Source: Rhodoferax potami (GTDB lineage: Bacteria > Pseudomonadota > Gammaproteobacteria > Burkholderiales > Burkholderiaceae_C). From it: a DNA stretch of 64,000 bases. The position numbers and the translations under genes are program-made. The notes under the pieces were generated by a model. That model saw nothing but the letters and a program-made list of their open reading frames with translations, had not been told where the DNA came from and ran no database searches. Shown one piece after another: positions 55,266-64,000 of the stretch. Positions within the stretch are counted from its first letter, which is position 1; each line of letters begins with the position of its first letter. The DNA is taken from positions 2,728,001 to 2,792,000 of the forward strand of contig NZ_JAVBIJ010000001.1 of NCBI RefSeq assembly GCF_032193765.1, in the 5' to 3' direction.

Positions 55266-55282
55266 CATATTTCTTATAAATT

Positions 55283-56092
55283 TCAGGCCAGCCAACGCTT
55301 GCGGCGTTTGTAGCTCTTGACGTCTTTGAAGCTCTTGCGCTCGCCGCCGCCCACCCCGAGGTAGAACTCCTTGACGTCTTCATTGCTGCGCAGGTCAGCG
55401 GCCGCGCCGTCCATCACCACACGGCCGCTTTCCATGATGTAGCCGTAATCGGCGTACTTCAGTGCCATGTTGGTGTTTTGCTCGGCCAGCAAAAATGTGA
55501 CCTTCTCTTTGGCGTTGAGGTCTTTCACGATCTCAAACACCTCTTCCACGATCTGTGGCGCCAGGCCCATCGAAGGCTCATCCAGCAACACCATGCTGGG
55601 GTTGGCCATCAGCGCGCGGCCAATGGCGCACATCTGTTGCTCACCACCCGAGGTATAGGCCGCCTGGCTGGTGCGGCGGGTCTTGAGGCGGGGGAAGTAG
55701 TTGTAAACCTTCTCGAGGTTGGCCGCCACCTCGGCCTTGCTCTTGCGGGTGTAACCACCGGTGAGTAAGTTTTCCTCGATCGTCAGGTGGGCAAAACAGT
55801 GCCGCCCCTCCATGACCTGCACCACACCGCGCTGCACCAGGTCGGCAGGGCTCAGGTTTTCGATGCGCTCGCCGCGCAGCTCGATACTGCCCTTGGTGAC
55901 TGCGCCACGCTCTCCGGCCAGCAGGTTGGAGACGGCCCGCAGCGTCGTGGTTTTGCCCGCCCCATTCCCCCCGAGGATGGCCACAATGCCGCCTTCGGGC
56001 ACCTGAAGGGAAACCCCCTTGAGCACCAGAATGACGTGGTTGTAAATGACCTCAATGCCATTCACGTTGAGAACGATGTTTTTCGGTTCCAT
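55283..56092 (-). CDS. Branched-chain-type ABC ATPase (LivF family), cluster 2
   Basis: A 269-residue ATPase: Walker A GGNGAGKTT, signature TSGGEQQMCAIGRAL, Walker B MVLLDEPSMGLA, H-loop AEQNT. It ends in a basic tail, KSYKRRKRWLA, as does the cluster 1 homologue. It is separated from the receptor gene by 177 bp with inverted repeats, and from the PaaK-like gene by 85 bp containing a repeat. Confidence 0.93.
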   Translation of the reverse strand: MEPKNIVLNVNGIEVIYNHVILVLKGVSLQVPEGGIVAILGGNGAGKTTTLRAVSNLLAGERGAVTKGSIELRGERIENLSPADLVQRGVVQVMEGRHCFAHLTIEENLLTGGYTRKSKAEVAANLEKVYNYFPRLKTRRTSQAAYTSGGEQQMCAIGRALMANPSMVLLDEPSMGLAPQIVEEVFEIVKDLNAKEKVTFLLAEQNTNMALKYADYGYIMESGRVVMDGAAADLRSNEDVKEFYLGVGGGERKSFKDVKSYKRRKRWLA

Positions 56093-56108
56093 AACTCAGC
56101 CTTTTTGA

Positions 56109-56145
56109 CCAGATGAAAGCCCCGATGCACGGCGCTTTCATCTGG
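56109..56145 (-). other. Hairpin between receptor and LivF genes of cluster 2
   Basis: A perfect 12-bp stem CCAGATGAAAGC / GCTTTCATCTGG with a 13-nt loop, without a T tract. A second 7-bp inverted repeat GACCGCT / AGCGGTC lies at 56233-56256, close to the receptor stop. Such hairpins after a receptor gene often stabilise its mRNA and lower downstream expression. Confidence 0.5.
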
Positions 56146-56269
56146 AGAGTGGCAAGCGGAGCAAGCCACCCTTCCAGAAACACCGCGGAACCGGCTACGC
56201 CGGGCCGCAGGTGTTGCCCCTAGGCGGGGGAGGACCGCTACACGCAGTGAGCGGTCAACGGAGGTGCTT

Positions 56270-57601
56270 TCAAGACTGACAGTCGCTACCCGCGCGGCGT
56301 GTGAGCTTTTTCTCAGCGGCGTACTTGTCCGCTGCGGCCTTCACCATCGGCTTGATGATCTGGTCGTCGGCTTGCATCCAATCGGAGGTCCAGTCGAAAG
56401 ACTTGCCGTTCCAGGTGTGAACACGCGCCCATGCCGCGCCCATGTGGTCTTGGCAGCTGGTAGAAATCGGGCGCATCACGCCCTTGAAGCCCAAAGCATC
56501 CAATTTGGGTTGCGTCAGGTTCAGGTTCTCATAACCCCAGCGTGCTTGCTCTCCGGTCATGACCTTGCCCTTGCCGAAACGGTCCTGGGCAGCGCGCACG
56601 CCTTCCACAGCCAGCATGGCGCTCATCATTCCGCGCATGTAGAGCACTTGGCCGACCTCTTCCTTCGGTCCGGTACCCTGACCCTTGCCATGGAGCTTGT
56701 CCAAGACCTCTTTAATGACAGGCGCGCCGGTTTCGGCACCGTGCTGCATCATCACGGCGTTGTAGCCCTTGGCACCTTCACCGACGTCTTTCACGTCAGG
56801 CTCTGCGCCGGCCCACCAGACGCCATACATCTTTTCGCGTGGGTAACCTGTGGCTTGCGCTTCCTTGAGGGCGGTGGAGTTCATGACGCCCCAGCCCCAG
56901 TTCAGCACGTAATCAGGACGGTTTTGACGGATTTGCAACCAGGTCGCCTTTTGCTCAACACCGGGATGGGTCACTGGCAACAAACTCAGCGTAAAGCCGT
57001 GTGCCGCTGCGCGCTCTTGCAGCAAGGGGATCGGCTCTTTGCCGAATGGGCTGTCGTGATAAACCAAGGCAATCTTCTTGCCTTTGAGCTTGTCATAGCC
57101 CCCTTCTTTTTTGGCGATGTGCTGAATCAACACGTCAGCAGCCACCCAGTAGGTGCCGGCCAAAGGAAAGTTCCACTTGAACACGCCGCCATCAGCCGAT
57201 TCACTGCGACCGTAGCCAGCAGTAATCAATGGGATCTTGTCCGCGGGAGCCTTCTCGGTCAGCGCAAACGTGATGCCGGTCGACAGTGGCTGGAACACCG
57301 TGGCGCCCTTGCCTTTCAAACGCTCGTAGCACTCGACACCCCGGTCGGTGGCATAGCCGGTCTCACACTCTTCAAACGAAAGCTTGACCCCATTGAGGCC
57401 ACCGCGCGCGTTGACCAGCTTGAGGTAATCCACATAACCATTGGCAAAGGGAACGCCATTCGGCGCATAGGCACCCGTGCGATACACCAGCACAGGAAAA
57501 AATTGTTCCTTGGCCTGGGCGAAAGCTGACGAGGTACCCACCAGAGCGGACACCCCGGCGGCAGCCACACTGGCGGCGATTGCGAGTTGACGAAGCTTCA
57601 T
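56270..57601 (-). CDS. Branched-chain-type ABC receptor (LivK family), cluster 2
   Basis: A 443-residue receptor with signal peptide (about 1-28, SSAFAQA). It opens FFPVLVYRTGAYAPNGVPFA rather than the usual leucine-receptor IGxxxPLSG, a variant common in receptors encoded with acyl-CoA ligases. A disulphide pair is likely in FEECETGYATDRGVECYERL. AGGAGACACAAC precedes the ATG. Ligand unknown, probably a carboxylate. Confidence 0.9.
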   Translation of the reverse strand: MKLRQLAIAASVAAAGVSALVGTSSAFAQAKEQFFPVLVYRTGAYAPNGVPFANGYVDYLKLVNARGGLNGVKLSFEECETGYATDRGVECYERLKGKGATVFQPLSTGITFALTEKAPADKIPLITAGYGRSESADGGVFKWNFPLAGTYWVAADVLIQHIAKKEGGYDKLKGKKIALVYHDSPFGKEPIPLLQERAAAHGFTLSLLPVTHPGVEQKATWLQIRQNRPDYVLNWGWGVMNSTALKEAQATGYPREKMYGVWWAGAEPDVKDVGEGAKGYNAVMMQHGAETGAPVIKEVLDKLHGKGQGTGPKEEVGQVLYMRGMMSAMLAVEGVRAAQDRFGKGKVMTGEQARWGYENLNLTQPKLDALGFKGVMRPISTSCQDHMGAAWARVHTWNGKSFDWTSDWMQADDQIIKPMVKAAADKYAAEKKLTRRAGSDCQS

Positions 57602-57673
57602 GTTGTGTCTCCTAAGTTGGTTGAAGCGAGAGAGGAAAGCCGGACTTTCAAAGAACGGAGATGTCTGAACATC

Positions 57674-58750
57674 TCAATGCGGGAAAGGCCAAAGACGCAT
57701 TTTTTGCTTGCCGATAGACCAGAGCTTGGCCAGCCCGTGCGGCTCCACAATCAGGAACCAGACGATCAAGGCACCGAACACCATGTACTCGGTGTGTGAG
57801 ACCAGCGCGGTCGAAATGCTGACGCCGAACAGGTCGCCCACCGCTGGCAGGAACTGGTTCAAAAAGATGGGCAAGATCACAATGAATGCGGCCCCGAAGA
57901 AGCTCCCCATGATGGACCCCATGCCGCCGATGATCACCATGAACAACAACTGAAACGAGCGATCAATCGAGAAGGCCGCAGGCTCCCACGAGCCCAAGTG
58001 GATAAAGCCCCACAACGCGCCGGCCACACCCACGATGAAAGAACTCACGGCAAAAGCGCTGAGCTTGGCGTACACCGGGCGAATACCAATCACCGCAGCT
58101 GCCACGTCCATATCGCGAATGGCCATCCATTCACGACCGATCGCAGAGCGCACCAGGTTCTTGGTCATCAAGGCGAACAACACCACGAAGGCCAGGCACA
58201 GCAAGTATTTGTCGACGGGTGAGTCAATCGTCCAGCCCAGCATGGACAGGTTGGATACCGACACCGAGCCCGATGCATTGTTGTTGGTAAACCAGCCAAT
58301 CCGCAAGAAGGCCCAATCGCAGAAAAACTGCGCCGCCAAAGTCGCTACTGCCAAATAGAGGCCTTTAACCCGCAAGCTCGGAATCCCGAAAAACATGCCG
58401 ACCAGGGTTGCAAAAAAGCCGCCACTGAGCAGGGCCACGATCAAGGGAACGCCCTCGATACGGACATAGGTGTTGTAGGCCATGTAGGCACCCACCGCCA
58501 TAAATGCACCGGAGCCCAGGGAGATCTGCCCGCAATATCCCACCAGCACATTCACACCCAAAGCGGCCAGGGACAGGATCAAGAAGGGAATCAAGATCGC
58601 ACGAAACATGTACTCGTCGACCAGCATCGGAACCACAAACACAGCGATGGCCAACAGCACCAAGAGGCCCCAACGGTCTTGCACGATGGGAAAAATCTGC
58701 TGGTCAGCGCGGTAGCTGGTTTTGAACTGACCGTTCTCTCTGTAAAACAT
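57674..58750 (-). CDS. Branched-chain-type ABC permease (LivM family), cluster 2
   Basis: A 358-residue permease with about ten helices; LVGYCGQISLGSGAFMAVGA and IIGGMGSIMGSFFGAAFIVI are the family motifs. AAGGAGCGACTTC precedes the ATG. It pairs with the LivH-type permease encoded 11 bp upstream. Confidence 0.92.
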   Translation of the reverse strand: MFYRENGQFKTSYRADQQIFPIVQDRWGLLVLLAIAVFVVPMLVDEYMFRAILIPFLILSLAALGVNVLVGYCGQISLGSGAFMAVGAYMAYNTYVRIEGVPLIVALLSGGFFATLVGMFFGIPSLRVKGLYLAVATLAAQFFCDWAFLRIGWFTNNNASGSVSVSNLSMLGWTIDSPVDKYLLCLAFVVLFALMTKNLVRSAIGREWMAIRDMDVAAAVIGIRPVYAKLSAFAVSSFIVGVAGALWGFIHLGSWEPAAFSIDRSFQLLFMVIIGGMGSIMGSFFGAAFIVILPIFLNQFLPAVGDLFGVSISTALVSHTEYMVFGALIVWFLIVEPHGLAKLWSIGKQKMRLWPFPH

Positions 58751-58761
58751 GAAGTCGCTCC

Positions 58762-59691
58762 TTAGACGCGGTCAATGATTTTTTCGCCGAACAAGCCTTG
58801 TGGCCGGAACAGCAGGAATACCAGCGCCAGCACATAGGCAAACCAGATTTCGATACCGCCGCCCACCATCGGGCCGAGGTATACCTCGGACAGCTTCTCA
58901 CCGACGCCGATGATCAAGCCGCCAATAATCGCGCCGGGCACTGAAGTGAGCCCACCCAAAATAATCACCGGCAGGGCCCGCAAAGCGACGGTCGTCAGCG
59001 AAAACTGAACCCCGAGCTTGGAACCCCAAATGATCCCTGCCACCAAGGCGGTAATGCCTGCGACGCACCACACAATCACCCAGATGCGGTTCAGCGGTAT
59101 GCCGATACTCTGTGCAGCCTGGTGGTCATCTGCCACAGCGCGCAGCGCACGGCCGGTGCTGGTTTTCTGGAAGAAGAGCGACAGTGCTGCAACGAGCACA
59201 GCGGCCACTACAGCGGCAATCACGTCCTCCTGATTGACCAGCACGCCGCCTTCAAATACCGACTCAAACAGGAAGATCGGGTCTTTGGGCATGCCCACAT
59301 CGATTTTGTAAATATCGCTGCCGAAGATGGTCTGACCCGCTCCGTCGATGAAGTAGGTAATACCCAAGGTCGCCATCAGCAAGGTCACCCCCTCCTGGTT
59401 CACCAGGTGGCGCAAGACCAGGCGCTCGATAAGCCACGCCAAGACGAACATCAAAATCGCCGACACAAAGAAGGCCAGCAAATTACCCAAGAACTTGCTC
59501 TCCAGCCCCAGCCACTGGGGGATCCACACGGAGAAACGTGCCATCGCCAGTGCTGCGAACAGCACCATGGCACCTTGTGCGAAGTTGAATACGCCAGAGG
59601 CTTTGAAAATCAACACAAAGCCCAGCGCCACCAGGGCATACAACATGCCGGCCATGAGGCCGCCAAACAGTGTTTCTAGAAAAAAACCCAT
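58762..59691 (-). CDS. Branched-chain-type ABC permease (LivH family), cluster 2
   Basis: A 309-residue permease starting at the ATG at 59691 (MGFFLETLFGGLMAGMLYAL); the frame is open 13 codons further upstream into the LivG gap. The signature KASGVFNFAQGAMVLFAALA is clear and about eight helices are predicted. Between the LivG and LivM genes in a tight operon. Confidence 0.92.
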   Translation of the reverse strand: MGFFLETLFGGLMAGMLYALVALGFVLIFKASGVFNFAQGAMVLFAALAMARFSVWIPQWLGLESKFLGNLLAFFVSAILMFVLAWLIERLVLRHLVNQEGVTLLMATLGITYFIDGAGQTIFGSDIYKIDVGMPKDPIFLFESVFEGGVLVNQEDVIAAVVAAVLVAALSLFFQKTSTGRALRAVADDHQAAQSIGIPLNRIWVIVWCVAGITALVAGIIWGSKLGVQFSLTTVALRALPVIILGGLTSVPGAIIGGLIIGVGEKLSEVYLGPMVGGGIEIWFAYVLALVFLLFRPQGLFGEKIIDRV

Positions 59692-59704
59692 GATTCCATT
59701 CCCT

Positions 59705-60490
59705 TCAGTGGCTGGTGCCGAGGTAGGCACTGATCACATCGGCGTTGTTACGCACTTCGTCGGGGGTGCCATCGCCGATTTTTTTGCCGTAGTCGAGCAC
59801 GACCACACGGTCGCTGATGTCCATCACCACGCCCATGTCATGCTCAATCAACACCACCGTGGTGCCGAACTCGTCATTCACATCCAGCACGAAGCGGCAC
59901 ATGTCCTGCTTCTCTTCCACGTTCATGCCGGCCATGGGCTCGTCGAGTAACAGCACCTGCGGCTCCATCGCCAGCGCGCGACCTAAGTCGACCCGCTTTT
60001 GCAGGCCGTAGGGCAGTTGGCCCACCGGGGTTTTGCGGTAGGCCTGGATCTCCAGAAAATCGATGATGCGCTCCACTGCCTCGCGGTGTTGGATTTCCTC
60101 GCGCTCGGCCGGGCCGATGCGCAGGGCCTGCATCAGGATGTTGCTTTTGATCTTGAGGTTGCGCCCGGACATGATGTTGTCCAGCACGCTCATGCCCTTG
60201 AACAAGGCCAGGTTCTGGAAGGTGCGGCCAATGCCCATGGTGGCCACTTGGTGGCTGTCCATGTGTTTGAACTGCTGACCGCGGAAGGTAATGGCGCCTT
60301 CCTGGGGGGCATACACGCCATTGATGCAGTTCAGCATCGAACTCTTGCCCGCGCCGTTGGGGCCGATGATGGCGCGGATCTCGTGTTCGCGCACATCAAA
60401 GCTGATGTCGGTCAGCGCCTTCACGCCCCCGAAACGCAGGGAGATATTTTTGACGTCGAGGATGACGTCGCCGATTTTCTTTTCGCTCAT
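59705..60490 (-). CDS. Branched-chain-type ABC ATPase (LivG family), cluster 2
   Basis: A 261-residue ATPase with Walker A GPNGAGKSS, LivG-type signature LPYGLQKRVDLGRAL, Walker B VLLLDEPMAGMN and H-loop IEHDM. Its ATG overlaps the ligase stop by four bases, so the ligase and transporter are translationally coupled. Confidence 0.93.
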   Translation of the reverse strand: MSEKKIGDVILDVKNISLRFGGVKALTDISFDVREHEIRAIIGPNGAGKSSMLNCINGVYAPQEGAITFRGQQFKHMDSHQVATMGIGRTFQNLALFKGMSVLDNIMSGRNLKIKSNILMQALRIGPAEREEIQHREAVERIIDFLEIQAYRKTPVGQLPYGLQKRVDLGRALAMEPQVLLLDEPMAGMNVEEKQDMCRFVLDVNDEFGTTVVLIEHDMGVVMDISDRVVVLDYGKKIGDGTPDEVRNNADVISAYLGTSH

Positions 60491-62439
60491 GCTGCAGCCT
60501 TTACGGGGGCGAAGGTTTGGGTGTCTTCGATTCGCAGCGTGGCGCTGACGCTGCCGGTGCGGCCGTCTTCAAACTTCACCACGGTTTCAATGAATTGGGT
60601 GCTCTTACCCTCGTACAGGGCATCCACCAGCACCTGGTATTTGTCCGCGATAAAGCCACGACGGACCTTGTTGGTGCGGGTGAGTTCGCCATCGTCGGCA
60701 TCCAGCTCTTTGTGCAGCACCAGGAAGCGGCTGATCTGGCTGCCGGCCAAGAGGGCATCGGCACTCAGGTCGGCGTTGACCTTTTCCACGCACTCCTTGA
60801 TCAGCTCATACACCTGAGACTTTTGCGCCAGATCGGTATAGCCCGCATAAGGCAAGTTGCGGCGCTCGGCCCAGTTGCCCACCGCGTCAAAATCGATGTT
60901 GATCAACACACACACCCGGTCGCGGCCATCGCCATAGGCCACCACTTCCTTAATGTGCTGGAAGAACTTGAGTTTGTTCTCCACGTATTTGGGCGCAAAC
61001 ATGGCGCCGTCAAATGCACCGCCTTTGATGCGTCCCACGTCTTTCACGCGGTCAATGATCTTCAGGTGCCCCTGCGCATCAATAAAGCCCGCATCGCTGG
61101 TGTGGTACCAGCCGTCGGACGTCAACACCTCGGCAGTAGCGGCCGGGTTTTTGTAGTATTCCTTGAGCAGTCCGGGCGACTTGACCAGTATTTCTCCGTT
61201 ATCAGCCACCTTGATCTCCACCCCCGCGCAAGGCACACCCACGGTGTCTGCACGGGCTTGGTTGTCGGGCTGCAAGCACACAAACACCGCCGTCTCAGTA
61301 GACCCGTAGAGCTGCTTGAGGTTGATGCCAATCGAGCGGTAAAAGGTAAACAGGTCAGGGCCGATCGCCTCGCCGGCGGTGTAAGCCACCCGCACGCGGC
61401 TGAGGCCCAACGTATTGCGCAAGGGGCCGTAAACAAACACATTGCCCAAGGCATACAAAGCGCGGTCAACACCCGACACCTCCAGCCCATCCATCAGGGC
61501 CGGGCCCACGCGCTTGGCCACATCCATGAAGTAATGGAACATGTTGCGCTTGATGCTGCCCGCGTCTTCCATGCGGATCATCACGCTGGTGAGCATGCCC
61601 TCAAACACCCGGGGCGGCGCAAAGTAATAGGTCGGCCCGATTTCCTTCAGGTCGATAGTGGCAGTCGCGCTGCTTTCCGGGCAATTCACCACATAGCCAC
61701 AAGACAACCACTGCGCGTAGCTGAAGATGTTCTGGCCAATCCAGGCGGGTGGCATATAGGCCAGCACTTCTTCGGCACTGGTGAGCTTGTCGAAATCAGC
61801 ACCGGCGCGCGCTCGGTTGAGCAAAGAGTCATGGGTATGCACCACACCTTTGGGGTTGCCGGTAGTGCCCGAGGTGAAGAACATGGCTGCCACGTCGGTG
61901 TGCGTGATCTTGGCCACTTCATCCCGGAAGAAAGCTGGGTGGATTGCCGCAAAGGCTTTGCCTGCCGCCTGCAACTCGTCCATGCCGGCCAGCCCGGGCT
62001 GGTCGTAGTTGCGCAGGCCACGCGGGTCGTCAAAGTAAATGTGCTGGAGCTGTGGGCACTGCTCGCGCACCTCCAGCAACTTGTCCACTTGCTCCTGGTC
62101 TTCGGCAAAGGCAAAGCGCACTTCGGCGTTGTTGATCGGGAACACGCACTCGGGAGCGGCAGCGTCTTGGTAGAGCGGAATAGGCACAGCGCCCAAGCTT
62201 TGCACGGCCAACATGGTGGCGTACAAGCGGGGGCGGTTGGCACCCACCACCACCATGTGGTCACCGCGCTGCAAGCCTGCCTGGTGCAGTCCGGCCGCCA
62301 GCTGCTCCACCATCACGGCCAAGTCACCCCAGCTCAGTGATTGCCAGATACCGTATTCCTTTTCGCGCATGGCAGCGGCCTGCGGACGCTGACTCGCGTG
62401 TTGCAGCAGCAGCTGCGGAAATGTCGTGTGCGTACCCAT
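60487..62439 (-). CDS. AMP-forming acyl-CoA ligase, first gene of transporter cluster 2
   Basis: A 650-residue ligase of the long-chain acyl-CoA synthetase group. P-loop FFTSGTTGNPKGVVHTHDS (about 187-205), KQLYGSTETAVFVCLQ, GWYHTSDAGFIDAQGHLKII and the C-terminal Lys region LTRTNKVRRGFIADKY. GAGGTGACACGCA precedes the ATG. It differs from the cluster 1 ligase in length and in the GxTGD region (HTSD instead of HTGD). The substrate is unknown. Divergent from the Crp/Fnr regulator, which probably controls it. Confidence 0.92.
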   Translation of the reverse strand: MGTHTTFPQLLLQHASQRPQAAAMREKEYGIWQSLSWGDLAVMVEQLAAGLHQAGLQRGDHMVVVGANRPRLYATMLAVQSLGAVPIPLYQDAAAPECVFPINNAEVRFAFAEDQEQVDKLLEVREQCPQLQHIYFDDPRGLRNYDQPGLAGMDELQAAGKAFAAIHPAFFRDEVAKITHTDVAAMFFTSGTTGNPKGVVHTHDSLLNRARAGADFDKLTSAEEVLAYMPPAWIGQNIFSYAQWLSCGYVVNCPESSATATIDLKEIGPTYYFAPPRVFEGMLTSVMIRMEDAGSIKRNMFHYFMDVAKRVGPALMDGLEVSGVDRALYALGNVFVYGPLRNTLGLSRVRVAYTAGEAIGPDLFTFYRSIGINLKQLYGSTETAVFVCLQPDNQARADTVGVPCAGVEIKVADNGEILVKSPGLLKEYYKNPAATAEVLTSDGWYHTSDAGFIDAQGHLKIIDRVKDVGRIKGGAFDGAMFAPKYVENKLKFFQHIKEVVAYGDGRDRVCVLINIDFDAVGNWAERRNLPYAGYTDLAQKSQVYELIKECVEKVNADLSADALLAGSQISRFLVLHKELDADDGELTRTNKVRRGFIADKYQVLVDALYEGKSTQFIETVVKFEDGRTGSVSATLRIEDTQTFAPVKAAA

Positions 62440-62523
62440 TGCGTGTCACCTCGTTATGGCCCGCGGTGTGCTCGATGCGGACTTTGATATGACCCGAATA
62501 GTAGGACTGCATTTGACGCCAAG

Positions 62524-62541
62524 TTGTCGTTTGGACGACAA
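62524..62541. promoter_or_regulatory. Candidate Crp/Fnr-family operator in the divergent region
   Basis: TTGTCGT-TTGG-ACGACAA, an 18-bp palindrome with perfect 7-bp arms, 84 bp before the ligase ATG and 74 bp before the regulator ATG. It starts TTG and ends CAA like Fnr-type sites but the spacing differs. Confidence 0.6.
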
Positions 62542-62615
62542 TTCAAGCGAATCTCGGTAGGTGTTTTCCCTTCGCTGAATGGCAACTTACACGCCGGCAC
62601 CATGAAGCTTTCACC

Positions 62616-63359
62616 ATGTCCACCCCACGCACCACATCCTCCACTGACGCCACGCTGCACCAGCGCCGGCGCCCCCTCACACCCGCAGAGCTGGACGCAA
62701 TTCCCTGGCTGAATTTGCTGGCCCCTGCCGACCGGGAGCGCGCAGTCGATGACCTGCGCATTGCCGAGGCTGAGCCCGGTGAATACATGTGCCGCATGGG
62801 GCGGCCGGTGACCTATTGGTTTGGCGTGATCGACGGCCTGCTGAAGATGAGCAGCGACAACGCCGAGGGCCAGACCATGACCTTCACCGGCGTGCCGCCC
62901 GGCGGCTGGTTCGGTGAGGGCACCGCCCTCAAGCGCGAGACCTACCGTTACAACATCCAGGCCCTGCGCAAGAGTCTGGTGGCGGGGCTGCATGTGGACA
63001 CTTTTCATTGGCTGCTCGACCACTCGATTGCCTTCAACCGCTTTGTGATGAACCAGCTCAACGAGCGGCTGGGCCAGTTCATAGCCGCCCGAGAAATTGA
63101 CCGCATGACCAACCCCGACATCCGGGTTGCGCGCAGCCTGGCCTCGCTCTTCAACCCGGTGCTCTACCCCGGCGTGGGTGAGGTGCTGCGCATCACCCAG
63201 CAGGAGCTGGCGTACCTGGCCGGCCTCTCGCGCCAACGGGTCAATGAAGCCCTCAACGCCCTGGAGGCGCAAGCCGTCATCAGGGTCGAATACGGTGGCT
63301 TGCGCGTGCTGGATTTGCAAGCTCTTCGCTCCAAAGTGTTTACCCGCCCGTTGACGTAG
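62616..63359 (+). CDS. Crp/Fnr-family transcriptional regulator
   Basis: A 247-residue regulator with an N-terminal cyclic-nucleotide-binding-like beta barrel (about 30-150; YWFGVIDGLLKMSSDNAEGQ, PPGGWFGEGTALKRETYRYN) and a C-terminal winged helix (about 185-240; ITQQELAYLAGLSRQRVNEA). There is no N-terminal Cys cluster, so it is not an oxygen-sensing Fnr; the effector is unknown. It is head-to-head with the ligase-transporter operon. Confidence 0.9.
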   Translation: MSTPRTTSSTDATLHQRRRPLTPAELDAIPWLNLLAPADRERAVDDLRIAEAEPGEYMCRMGRPVTYWFGVIDGLLKMSSDNAEGQTMTFTGVPPGGWFGEGTALKRETYRYNIQALRKSLVAGLHVDTFHWLLDHSIAFNRFVMNQLNERLGQFIAAREIDRMTNPDIRVARSLASLFNPVLYPGVGEVLRITQQELAYLAGLSRQRVNEALNALEAQAVIRVEYGGLRVLDLQALRSKVFTRPLT

Positions 63360-63400
63360 CGCACCTCCTCTAAGATGCGCCTCAACCACAGGGAATCACC

Positions 63401-64000
63401 ATGCTGACAAGCGAAGAGCTGGAAGCACGCAGGCAGCACTTTCGCCTGCTGGAGCGCATCAGTCTGCCGATCTGGGTGTTCGATATCGACCAAAGCCAGG
63501 TGCACTGGGCCAACGATGCCGCGCTCACCCTCTGGCGTGCAGAGAGCCTGTTCGAGCTGTGCAGCCGCGACATGGGGGCAGACATGTCGGCCTCAGTGGC
63601 CAAGCGGCTCAAGCAATACCAGAGCGACTTTGTGCAGCACGGCGCCAGCTTCAGCGAGCAGTGGACCATTTACCCCGCTGGCGTGCCCATCTCCATGAAT
63701 ATGCAGCTCAGCGGCATCCACATGACGGACGGGCGCATGGCCATGCTGTGCGAAAGCCGCATCATTGAACCCGACCGCCCCGAGGCGCTGCGCTCGGTAG
63801 AAGCCTTGCTGCACACCGATGTGATGATCACCCTCTATGACCGGGAAGGCGGGGTGCTGTATCGCAACCCGGCTGCCCGCGAATCGGTGCCCAACCTCAA
63901 CATGCGCATGGCCGAGCGGTTTCAGGACATGGAAGCGTTGGAGCGCATGCTGGCCATGCTCGAGCTGAACGGTGAAGCCACACTGACCCTGCCCACCCTC
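63401..64000 (+). CDS. PAS-domain sensory protein, 3' end missing
   Basis: The frame starts with an ATG 41 bp after the Crp/Fnr gene and stays open to the window edge (200 codons). Two PAS-like modules are visible: ISLPIWVFDIDQSQVHWAND (about 20-39) and DVMITLYDREGGVLYRNPAA (about 143-162). The output domain (histidine kinase, GGDEF or EAL) lies outside the window. No signal peptide or membrane helix is seen in this part. Confidence 0.8.
   Translation, partial: MLTSEELEARRQHFRLLERISLPIWVFDIDQSQVHWANDAALTLWRAESLFELCSRDMGADMSASVAKRLKQYQSDFVQHGASFSEQWTIYPAGVPISMNMQLSGIHMTDGRMAMLCESRIIEPDRPEALRSVEALLHTDVMITLYDREGGVLYRNPAARESVPNLNMRMAERFQDMEALERMLAMLELNGEATLTLPTL

Overview
The window is high-GC chromosomal DNA from a Gram-negative betaproteobacterium, most likely Burkholderiales, family Comamonadaceae. 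Support comes from two Bug/TctC-type tripartite receptors, a TctDE-type two-component pair, a Burkholderiales-type porin, a short H-NS paralogue, a SlmA homologue, PHA-granule proteins and a dispersed GCTAT...GTAGCT repeat family. I saw no rRNA, tRNA, CRISPR array, prophage or insertion sequence. About 62 protein genes are called; the first and last are cut by the window edges.

Layout. (1) 1-7702: chemotaxis receptor end, LysE exporter, htpX with a heat-shock-like promoter, a Bug receptor, DUF3025-pyrC, a GltI-like receptor and a HypT-like LysR regulator. (2) 7774-16465: an oligogalacturonide/uronate cluster with oligogalacturonate lyase, a complete carbohydrate ABC importer, an enolase-superfamily enzyme, a divergent FadR/GntR regulator and a porin; a shared palindromic motif lies before both the operon and the porin. 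(3) 16552-19486: Atm1-type exporter with a small membrane protein, and a YciA-like thioesterase. (4) 19673-26352: a Liv-type ABC importer with an acyl-CoA ligase embedded in the operon. (5) 26516-39544: acyl-CoA catabolism (two acyl-CoA dehydrogenases, SDR, enoyl-CoA hydratase, thiolase, FadB-like fusion, three hotdog-type thioesterases) under two TetR regulators, each with a palindrome upstream. (6) 39653-43960: slmA, TctDE-like pair, argB, H-NS. (7) 44296-52739: the most interesting part, a neutral-lipid storage locus. It holds a two-domain fatty acyl-CoA reductase close to Marinobacter Maqu_2507, a phasin, a patatin-like lipase, a PhaD-like regulator, a TPR protein, a wax ester synthase/diacylglycerol acyltransferase (WS/DGAT), an acyl-CoA-binding protein, a PHA-granule-system protein and DUF1840. 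(8) 52776-62439: a Bug receptor and a second Liv-type importer operon with two acyl-CoA-ligase-family genes. (9) 62616-64000: a Crp/Fnr regulator and the start of a PAS-domain protein.

How the parts fit (inference): the two importer-plus-ligase operons could bring in carboxylic acids and convert them to CoA esters. The beta-oxidation block degrades acyl-CoAs, while locus 7 diverts them through acyl-CoA to fatty alcohol to wax ester (or triacylglycerol), with phasin/PHA-type proteins packaging the product and the patatin protein mobilising it. No PHA synthase lies in the window, so the PHA-type proteins here accompany wax-ester enzymes rather than phaC.
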